Shown in pieces: positions 53,657 through 64,000 of a DNA stretch of 64,000 nucleotides. The notes under the pieces were generated by a model that saw only the letters and a list, made by a program, of their open reading frames with translations, was not told the origin of the DNA and did not search any database. Within the stretch, counting starts at the first letter, position 1; every line of letters begins with the position of its first letter. The position numbers and the translations under genes were made by a program. The stretch comes from Amoebidium appalachense (lineage: Eukaryota > Ichthyosporea), in the NCBI GenBank assembly GCA_963693365.1, contig CAVNZM010000001.1:10540001-10604000 (forward strand). Direction: 5' to 3'.

Positions 53657-54229
53657 ATCACCCCCTCACCATATATTACTTTAAACTCTGCTAATTATTT
53701 TAGCACACGATCTCAATTCGTTTTTAGTCATACATGGGATTTTCTTTATCGGCCACCAGACGTACCCAATACTTACGCACAGGGAGAGATTTTCGATTGC
53801 GGAGAGATATGCTCTCGCGATGTTGTTCCAGCCACAGTCACCGGGAGATTATCGTTGTCCGGCATGGACCCTCTTATCTGTGTGGGAACCTCGATCTGTT
53901 ATATCATTCACTTTTAAAATACTGTATCATTAAGTTTCAACGTTCTTGGTCCACACTGTATAAACTGTATAAGCCAAGCTTGCGACTTGCTTCACTATCT
54001 CAAACCCGTGATACCAATTTGGTGCATATTTGTGTGGATCTATATTTCTCACCACTACTGGGTCACCTCTGAAAAACGTTCGTATCCTAGATCTAGCCAC
54101 CTGTTTCTCATTGAGCGATGCCTTATCGGCATATCTCAGGTGGTTTACTCATTTGCATATGACTGATAATATTTATAGCCGATCTATTGCATTCAATTTT
54201 TGTCCATTAATCGTGCTTCGTAGACACTC

Positions 54230-54752
54230 CATTAGGCAATGGAGATGTATCTGGGAATAGTGTTGGATGCTGCCCCCGATATATGGGGAATATCCCGTTG
54301 CAGCAGGTGCTGATCTACGATATCCATGCATCATCATAGGTCGATAGTCACCCCAATCCGTTCTATCCATATCCATATATTTACTTAGGGAGTCGTTTAT
54401 CATCAGGCTCTGTGACTCCTTTCGTTTGTAGCATTAGATTTGAAAGGGAGGCCATGCTACATAATGTAAACACTTTTGTGATATGCAATAAATTACTTAA
54501 CTCCAAAGTCATCTCAGTAACACATTTTTCGCGTCTATCCGATAGAATAGACATCGAAGGGCAACAGAAACAGCATGTTTCTTGCGTTATGAGATTGGCT
54601 ATAGAGCTGGCCTTCTCATCCGGCACTACAAAGGCTTCTGCAGATCTGGTAGGCAGATCCACTAATACGAACATCTTCTTATTTCCATTTTTGGAGGCTT
54701 TGTACGGCACTATAGTATCTATAGGTAGTCTTTTTTTTTCTCTTTCCCCCAA
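54230..54752 (-). pseudogene. Ty3/gypsy integrase relic
   Basis: The minus strand reads SKNGNKKMFVLVDLPTRSAE, with the first core Asp, then LSDRREKCVTEMTLELSNL with the second. A frameshift near 54400 leads into DWGDYRPMMMHGYRRSAPAA and TGYSPYIGG, which match the 'W...YN-x(n)-TG-x-SP' region after the DDE core. Several conserved residues are replaced. Integrase inserts retrotransposon cDNA; this one is decayed. Confidence 0.65.
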
Positions 54753-55448
54753 AAATTATGTGGGAGTTGATGATGGGGGAGGGGAGGGCCATACTCTAAT
54801 GTGTGGGCCTGGAGTCCTAGCCTGACACCCAACACACAACCTCACCCACTTATGCACCGATATCTACTTGTGCCCGGCCAATAGTATGGCCGCAATAATT
54901 TTAATGTGCGGTGCACTCCAAAAAGCACATAATTATCGTGCGCACTCTCTAAAAGTTTATGATATAGGCATTCAGGCACGAATAGTTTTGTTCCCTCCAT
55001 CGGAAAATACTACAACACTCCATTTTCCACGACACAGTTTTTCGCTATGCGTGCAATTTTTTCTCCGATTTTGCATTCGATATTTAGACTTGTGTGGGTG
55101 TTTGTGTTGTGGTTTGTGCCTGTGTATCTTGTGTTTTTCTGGAAACAGAGCTAGAAATTACCGTATTTTGTTGCCCGCTGAGAGGATTCTGCATATCATG
55201 CTCATCTGGCCTGCACGAGGATCTGGAGGGGATAAAAGTGAAATTATGGAAAAACACATGGGGCCTTTTTGTTGTGCAGCCAAAAATAGCATCTCTCTGA
55301 TATCCCACACCCGATAAAGCTGCTATGTGTGCTTGCTTTAAGTGTGGGATGAGGGTTAAGTCTACAGTGCCCCTTTTGTGCTGTAATACTATTCATGTAG
55401 GCTTATGTGAACTTTCTCGAGCAGCTATACTATTAGGTATGTCTACAG
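54753..55448 (-). pseudogene. Probable RNase H/linker region of the gypsy pol relic
   Basis: It lies between the reverse transcriptase and integrase relics on the same strand, at a distance suitable for connection, RNase H and the zinc-binding integrase head. No motif can be read with confidence. Plus-strand frames here (such as the one ending ISLISHTR) are taken as antisense shadows. Confidence 0.35.
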
Positions 55449-55812
55449 TTACCTGTGCCACATCAGATTCGTATATAACTCAGTAGTATATGACCCCTCG
55501 AGATTAATTTCGCACATGCCCCTATCATTACCATACATAGTATGTAGGCCATTAGCGCTACTTTGGGCTATTTCTGCGAATGCAACACTACCCAATATAG
55601 ATGCCACTGATGAATATACTGGTGGGATCGGGAATAGCACATTAACATTGGCTACATTATTCTCAGATTCTGCATCCTATATATATAGAATCCACTCGGA
55701 TTGGGCACCTGCTACCCGTGGGGGCTCAGCGAGAGAATGAGATTTCTCATTAAACCCGGAGACATATGGTATCCGGCTACGACCATCTGCGTCCGGCATA
55801 TCAGAGCCCCCT
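55449..55812 (-). pseudogene. Ty3/gypsy reverse transcriptase relic
   Basis: The minus strand reads PDADGRSRIPYVSG, and after one stop, NVLFPIPPVYSSVASILGSV, then FAEIAQSSANGL, NDRGMCEINLEGSYTTEL. The pattern 'PIP-x(3)-S-x(2)-S-x-x-GS-x-x-F-x-x-x-D' followed by 'DR-x-x-x-x-x-x-x-G-x-YT' is the early palm of gypsy reverse transcriptase, but the catalytic Asp after the Phe is lost. Inactive. Confidence 0.55.
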
Positions 55813-55999
55813 CCTTGTTAAATAGAGTAATGCAAATTGGCGGCCCAGCGAAAAATCCGATCGTTGGCTATCCTATAATGCCCGTATAAGTATACATGTC
55901 ATTTATGGGCTAGAGCATATCCTGTCTCTCACTCGGGGTGTATCTCCTTTTCATATGCTTTTGAACAATAGCCTTTCACTTGCAACGAACTTGGCATCT

Positions 56000-56596
56000 G
56001 CCTGTGCTGAAGAGGCCCCCGGCGGGACGTTTATTTGTTTGGGGATGGGGGCGGGGAGGGGGTGGGGGGAGGGGGGTGGGGAGGTTGTGGGGGGGGGGGG
56101 AGGGGGGGGGGGGGGGGGGGGGGAATCGGGGAGGGGGGAGATGCTTGGGGGTGGGGGGGGGGAGGAGGGGGAGGGGGTGGGAGGGGGAGGGGGAGATGCG
56201 TGGGGGTGGGGGGGGGGAGAGAGGGGGGAGGGGGAGGGGAAGGGGGAGAGGCGTAGCTGTGTAGCGCTTCAAAGTTTACGGTTGCCAAAAAAGTAAGAGG
56301 TTAGTCGCTGTTGCGCTATATTTGTTAGTGGTGGTGTCCCATAGGCCTTCACAAGGCCAAGAAGTGGACTGAGTGCTTCACAAGGTTCAGGTGTGTTTTT
56401 TTTTCAAGTCAGGTGTTGATTAGAGATGAGGGCCCAACCATATCAGCTCAGTCAATATGTGGCCTTTCCTGCTGTGCGGGTTTCTTGCCCTGCGGCATTA
56501 AAAATGCGCAAATTTTATCAAACCGTGCATGCGAATTACACACCAGTGCGGTTTCGGCCATTCCGAAAATACCGCCAACTCCCCCCCTCCCCCCAA

Positions 56597-56643
<47 letters not shown>

Positions 56644-57705
56644 GTCCACTCCCCCCCCCCCCCCCCCCCCCCCCCGGCCACTACGATATGTGGCCTTACC
56701 TGCTTTTTCTCTGAGCGAAATCGCAGAACTATTCAGCAAAGGCAGAATTTTTCTGCAAAAGCAGAAGTATTGGGCTAAAAGCAGAATTAATCCGCTTTCT
56801 ACGGCATAATCCTGCTAAAGGCAGAATAACTCTGCTAAAATTTAAATCAGAGTGATTCTGCTCAAAGCAGAATAATTTTGCTTTTGCAGAATAATTCTGC
56901 TTTTTTCTCTGCTTTATGCAACTTGACACAGCCGATGTGGTTGGACCCTGAAATGCCGCGAGCCACTTGTATGATGATGGTTCTTATTTGAAGAATCGGT
57001 TGGTACCGGTGGCTTGGGTGTCTATAAAAGATTTGCATATTGTTATTGAGGGACCGAACTTGCGCTTTTTGTCTTTCCTAGTGGGTTGCTCGGATAACCG
57101 GGCATCGTTGGTCAGGCACACATGCGTATGTGCGGGAGCGCATGTATGTGCGCAAACGTGAAAAGTGCACACAGATGCACACCAGCGCACACACGGGTGT
57201 GCACACAAGCACACATGCCATATGCACACGCAGGCAGACACATTCCTGCACACCGTGGCACATGCATGCGGGCACGCATGCACGTGCTCACACACTGTGA
57301 CATGCGCCATGTCACCATGTGCCCACACTCTATCACAGACAGACGACACACAGATGCACACCCCGCTCTCGCCTTCTTCACAAACATAAAGTTGATTAGT
57401 CGTCAAAGATACCTGGTCGTGGTCTCAGCAGCGAACTGTACGTTTTGCAACGTCCGTGCACATAACGACCTCATTATTCCTACTTTTTTTTATTTATATT
57501 TTTATAATAAACTTTTTTGTTGGCTAATCGTGCGATCGCGCAAAAATATTTGATCCATACAGATTTTTTTCGATTTTGCGATAGTCCTAATAATATCATA
57601 GTTTTGTTATTGAATAATCTTGAGGCTCCGTAGAGATAAGGAGGAGCTGTAAGTAGCGAGCTATATTGTAAAGGTAGGAAAGTAATTTGGTGACACACGC
57701 GGTAA
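56000..57705. other. Spacer with G-rich, C-rich and GCAGAAT repeat DNA
   Basis: G-rich DNA at 56040-56250, C-runs at 56580-56680, the GCAGAAT repeat cluster at 56716-56915 and CA-rich degenerate repeats at 57115-57360. No gene is supported. Confidence 0.6.
56716..56915. repeat. Cluster of GCAGAAT/ATTCTGC motifs
   Basis: Within 200 bp about a dozen copies of GCAGAA or its complement TTCTGC alternate, including the perfect palindrome AGCAGAATAATTCTGCT-like text near 56888-56905. Spacers of 6-12 bases are A/T-rich. Confidence 0.75.
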
Positions 57706-57712
57706 TTGATAT

Positions 57713-57909
57713 GGGGGGTTTACGCTGTTTACTCGAGGCAAAGAGAACCAGTCTCAGGTATGGGGGGGGGGGGTTTGCTCGGAATATCCCCTCAGCGGTA
57801 TATCATGATCACGTACATAGATGTCGGGTGGTGACTATATATCAGGGTTTACTTTCTCTACGAGACACCATAAAGACTACAAGGAGAAATCAATTAGTTG
57901 GGGTTCCCC

Positions 57910-57955
<46 letters not shown>

Positions 57956-57987
57956 GGGCTCCCCTCGGGACACTCGGTATCAGCTGG

Positions 57988-58038
<51 letters not shown>

Positions 58039-58812
58039 TGTGTGTGTGTGCGCGTGCGCTATAATTTTGTAGTGATGTGTTTCTCAAGCCAATCAATACA
58101 TCTAATAAACAGGTCGTAGTTACGCGTGTTTAGTATAAAATCAAGGATGTTGTAATTTACAGGTAGGCTATCTTTCTGGGTGTCTGTTGTGAATGTGACG
58201 TGTGTGTGTTGCGGTATTATGTGGTCTACAAACTACTATTGGCGATACATGACCGTTTAAACTGGTGTGTGTGTGTGTTGTTTGGGCATGCAAACGATGC
58301 CACCTTATACTTATTATTAGATCTCCACTGTATAGCACGTGTACAGTAAAAGCGTGGTAATTGATCAATAATACCATCAGCTAGAGAAAGACCAGTTCTA
58401 CAGGAAGGTAATATGTATTTAGGTGTTATACACTTGCGAGTGCCATATTTGGCAATATGGTTGAGGCGGTCAGTATATATAAAACGAGACATAAGGCTTA
58501 GTTTTTCAAGGTGTATGCTTTCATCGGGTCTAGTGTCGTGTGGTATCTTTTTCCATTTGTTATATTGCGTGATTATCTTGTGATTGTGTACATGTTTAAT
58601 AAGTAAGTGGCAGTCCAAAGTCACACACACACTATTGCGGGGTTTATTTGTATTTGTGCCCAGGGGAGAAGGGGAGAGAGAGGGGAGGAAAGAGGGGAGA
58701 GGTGAGGAGGGGACAGGTCGGATAGAGAAGAGAGGGTGGGAGGGCAAATACTTCTTTAAGCGGCTTATGTGCTTATTGAATTTCAGCGCGAGATAGGATA
58801 CTCTAGCAGCTA
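57713..58812 (-). mobile_element. LINE copy B, 5' truncated
   Basis: Same family as copy A, minus strand, flanked by TTGATAT at 57706-57712 and 58813-58819. It keeps the C-terminal coding segment (LDFILNTRNYDLFIRCIDWL then EKHITTKL and a stop), the (CA)n tract (58000-58048), the internal A-run (57914-57951 as T) and the 3' end CAGCGTAAACCCC. The frame over 58226-58747 covers LSLMSRFIYTDRLNHIAKYG and is coding-derived but shifted. Confidence 0.85.
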
Positions 58813-58883
58813 TTGATATCTGCGAATGGTGACGTCACCGACTTTTGGCGGACGAAGGAGTTTTGGCGGCGGATCATTCACAG

Positions 58884-59077
58884 GGGTTTACGCTGTTTAC
58901 TCGAGGCAAAGAGAACCAGTCTCAGGTATGGGGGGGGGGGTTTTGCTCGGAATATCCCCTCAGCGGTATATCATGATCACGTACATAGATGTCGGGTGGT
59001 GACTATATATCAGGGTTTACTTTCTCTACGAGACACCATAAAGACTACAAGGAGAAATCAATTAGTTGGGGTTCCCC

Positions 59078-59120
<43 letters not shown>

Positions 59121-59152
59121 GGGCTCCCCTCGGGACACTCGGTATCAGCTGG

Positions 59153-59203
<51 letters not shown>

Positions 59204-59277
59204 TGTGTGTGTGTGCGCGTGCGCTATAATTTTGTAGTGATGTGTTTCTCAAGCCAATCAATACATCTAATAAACAG
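58884..59277 (-). mobile_element. LINE copy C, 3' end only
   Basis: 394 bp nearly identical to 57715-58108, with the last few codons of the LINE protein, the (CA)n tract and A-run, flanked by CATTCACAG at 58875-58883 and 59278-59286. The duplication shows an independent insertion, not a segmental copy of B. Confidence 0.9.
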
Positions 59278-59286
59278 CATTCACAG

Positions 59287-62145
<2,859 letters not shown>

Positions 62146-62149
62146 TTTT

Positions 62150-62156
62150 ATTTTTG
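62150..62156 (-). terminator. Possible polyadenylation signal
   Basis: TTTTATTTT on the plus strand gives AATAAA on the minus strand about 260 bp past the stop of the secreted-protein gene, the first such motif downstream. Confidence 0.35.
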
Positions 62157-62415
62157 TTTTTACTTTGATGACCGTAAAAGATTGTTATGAAGATTTAGTG
62201 GTCCAGCCACGTCGATGCCAATATTTTCCTATTTTCTTGTGGACAAACCCAAAAAACAAAAAGGGTTAAATATATCGTCATACATACAATTAATGCTCGA
62301 AGCACCACAATTATATGCCATCGGGTTTGAAATGTTCCAAAAGCACTACTATTTATGCGTGCAGTGCGAATCCTTTCCCACTCCTTCCTCTCCTCCTCCT
62401 CGCGTCCGAATAAAG

Positions 62416-62898
62416 TTAGCATGTTGGGCAGATCAGCTTCAGGCGAGCAAACACCTTATCATCCTTCTTTGCCGGTGCTGGAGGGGCTGGGGCAGGTTCA
62501 GGCACCGCGGCGACCGTCTGCTGAAAGATTGGCTGGGGATGAACGGGGCGTGGGGGCAACACGTAGAGTGGCTGGGAAATAACCTGAGCCTGTGCGGGCG
62601 CGGCGACGACTGCACCGACCGTAACTGCCTGCTGCTTCTGGGGGTTAAACGCTGCTGCGCTCTGAAAGTTCATGCCCTCCTGCTGGCCAGAGCCAAAATC
62701 TTCGAACGTAATAAACCTTTCGTCTGCTTGGCGACGGGTGTGTTCGGTTGCAAATTCGCCCGGCGTGGTGAGCTCGAGAGAGATGGGTGTGTCGTCGACA
62801 ACTACTGCTTGCACGTTGTGTGAGGCAGGCAGTGCTGCACCGTGGACTGCAACGGCACAGGTGGAGACGAGCGCGGAAATGTAAGTGATTGAATGCAT
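62416..62898 (-). CDS. Secreted Ala/Pro/Gln/Val-rich protein
   Basis: A single 160-codon frame starts at ATG 62898 (context AACAAAATG). The first 20 residues, MHSITYISALVSTCAVAVHG, form a signal peptide with a likely cut before AALPASH. A dibasic site, HTRRQADER, follows at about residue 54. The rest is low-complexity: AVTVGAVVAAPAQAQVISQP and VPEPAPAPPAPAKKDD, ending LICPTC. It suits an extracellular or matrix/cuticle-like protein or a processed propeptide. The exact family is not recognised. Composition is unlike the microsatellite frames, the reading frame is uninterrupted and a core promoter lies upstream, so the gene is credible. It may have further exons, but none is needed. Confidence 0.65.
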   Translation of the reverse strand: MHSITYISALVSTCAVAVHGAALPASHNVQAVVVDDTPISLELTTPGEFATEHTRRQADERFITFEDFGSGQQEGMNFQSAAAFNPQKQQAVTVGAVVAAPAQAQVISQPLYVLPPRPVHPQPIFQQTVAAVPEPAPAPPAPAKKDDKVFARLKLICPTC

Positions 62899-63039
62899 TT
62901 TGTTGCTTTATGTTGTTCTCGAGGTCTGTTGATTGGTTTTTGTGCGCACAGCTGCAAGTTGGTTTGTCAATTGCTAGTAGCTAGAGAGACCGGTAGGCAC
63001 TTGTGACTGACTAATGAGGAGTCCGCGAACGCGGCCGGC

Positions 63040-63047
63040 TTTATATA
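63040..63047 (-). promoter_or_regulatory. TATA box of the secreted-protein gene
   Basis: GTATATAAAG on the minus strand, about 145 bp before the ATG. Initiator-like TTAGTCAGTCA text (63014-63004) follows 32-40 bases downstream, which would give a 5' leader of about 110 nt. Confidence 0.6.
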
Positions 63048-63097
63048 CGAACACTGCCACATCCAAGTTCGGCGGTATTCTTTTTTCTGTGCCGTAG

Positions 63098-63175
63098 GCA
63101 ATTGTGATTGGTGTACCCACTCCACCAATCCGATCTCTAGGCAACCAAGTGTTTTCCGAGGATCGTATTGGTTCA
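63098..63175 (-). promoter_or_regulatory. CCAAT-box cluster
   Basis: The minus strand has ACCAATACG (near 63168) and ACCAATCAC (near 63110), and an inverted copy, GATTGGTGG, near 63126, all 60-125 bp upstream of the TATA box. Confidence 0.45.
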
Positions 63176-63351
63176 CCTAGATCTATGGTGCCGTCTAATC
63201 CAATGAACATAAACCTTCACACATCTCAAGTTCAATCCCCTGACGTCATTATGGCCAAGCAAATACTTTGGAAGATTCCAGGCCGCCTTCACCAAGAGAC
63301 TTCGCTTTGATGACTTTTGATTTTCAGGGGCTTATGTAAGTTATGTGTAGT

Positions 63352-63705
63352 TTATATATTTATGTTTGCTTTAGTATCTTTATATCTGCATGGAATCGAA
63401 CCTCTTCTATCTATAAATAAAAAATACTGAAACATCCGCAACATGCCAAACCAGTTAGTTATGTACATGTACCGAATCATAATAGATGGCTTTCGCCAGC
63501 CAGTATCATTCAAAAAAAAAAATGAAAAAAAAAACAAAAAAAACAGCAGCTTCCACTGAGCTGTTTGCTCGGCCCATGATGCTGAATCGTGCAATAGCAC
63601 TGATTTAAGGTGCTCTTGTATAAGAGAAATTTGAGTGTGCATCAGATTTGTCGCCCGATCGAGCCTGTGCTTGAAAACCGCATCCAACCGGTGCGTCATG
63701 ATCAT
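63352..63705 (-). CDS. Possible start of a minus-strand gene
   Basis: The first 50 codons of a minus-strand frame (MTHRLDAVFKHRLDRATNL, then ISLIQEHLKSVLLHDSASW) have protein-like composition. The frame then enters A/T-run DNA and is probably not coding there. Above it lie CpG-rich sequence and TGACGTAGCAACGGTAGC, which could be promoter motifs. Unrecognised. Confidence 0.25.
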   Translation of the reverse strand: MIMTHRLDAVFKHRLDRATNLMHTQISLIQEHLKSVLLHDSASWAEQTAQWKLLFFLFFFSFFFLNDTGWRKPSIMIRYMYITNWFGMLRMFQYFLFIDRRGSIPCRYKDTKANINI

Positions 63706-63760
63706 AGTGGCAGATCCCCGCGGCGACGCGTATATTAGGCTACCGTTGCTACGTCACTGA

Positions 63761-63814
<54 letters not shown>

Positions 63815-63835
63815 TTCCCGCGACCCGGCCCACAG

Positions 63836-64000
63836 GCTCACCACCCATCCAGTCCACCCAACCATGTGCCCCTCAACGACAGCAGCGCGCAGCTCTTCGG
63901 GAATTTGATACCTTCCAGCGTGAATTCATCCAGTTTGTTTCTCGCACCTCGCGCGTCGGCATCCTTCGGCGGCTCCTTTGCTTGGGTTTACACACTTTTT
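63836..64000 (+). CDS. Possible exon running off the window
   Basis: A C-run is followed by CGGCCCACAG, an acceptor-like end, and then an open plus-strand frame containing QRAALREFDTFQREFIQFVS and LRRLLCLGLHT to the window end. The helix-like composition is suggestive, but the other plus frames are also open over this GC-rich stretch. Confidence 0.3.

Noticed and set aside
53734-55740. Plus-strand frames over the gypsy relic, including one with several Cys residues near 55335
   Set aside because: The minus strand carries recognisable reverse transcriptase and integrase signatures in the correct order, so plus frames are antisense shadows.

Overview
The window is eukaryotic nuclear DNA. Coding sequence is cut into short exons with GT donors. 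Core promoters use TATA and CCAAT elements, and nested retrotransposons and a P-type DNA transposon are present. There are no operons, ribosome binding sites, CRISPR arrays, rRNA genes or convincing tRNA genes. The most striking property is simple-sequence DNA: runs of (TG)n/(CA)n, (GA)n/(CT)n, poly-G/poly-C and some poly-A/T fill a large part of the 64 kb. Nearly all long open reading frames are artefacts of these repeats. The lineage cannot be fixed from the sequence. A THAP9/P-like transposase, a YADD-type LINE and a TATA-driven secreted-protein gene would suit an animal or another holozoan, but an alga or protist is not excluded.

Layout. 0.1-3.6 kb: two diverged duplicated blocks, one related to 12.3-13.7 kb and one that is a broken copy of the 5' end of MED18. 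6.3-9.2 kb: an 800 bp direct duplication. 15.0-22.0 kb, minus strand: a gene recognisable as Mediator subunit 18, seven exons totalling exactly 200 codons, with introns made almost entirely of microsatellites. 22.2-25.8 kb, minus strand: a C2H2 zinc-finger gene whose finger is split by an intron, and an unrecognised two-exon gene fragment with a Cys/His cluster. 27.4-28.7 kb: LTR pieces. 31.6-40.9 kb: a P-type DNA transposon with 32-33 bp inverted ends. Its minus-strand transposase is frameshifted and lacks its N-terminal part, and it is interrupted by two solo LTRs and one complete young non-autonomous LTR element (34520-38118). 41.2-43.7 kb and 57.7-59.3 kb: copies of one LINE family, each with a target-site duplication, one nested in another. 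43.8-53.6 kb: a partly tandem array of about 2.2 kb composite repeats. 54.2-55.8 kb: a decayed Ty3/gypsy pol. 62.4-63.1 kb, minus strand: a compact gene for a secreted Ala/Pro/Gln-rich protein with TATA and CCAAT boxes. The right edge may hold the start of another exon.

Two themes run across the window. First, exons sit in a stereotyped frame of simple repeats: a C-tract on the sense strand follows many donors and a (CA)n tract abuts many acceptors, in host genes and in the transposon alike. Second, the retroelements themselves carry microsatellites (a CT/poly-C block in one LTR family, a (CA)n plus A-tract in the LINE 3' region), so their insertions seed new repeat tracts. All function calls were made by reading the sequence. 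No database search was possible.
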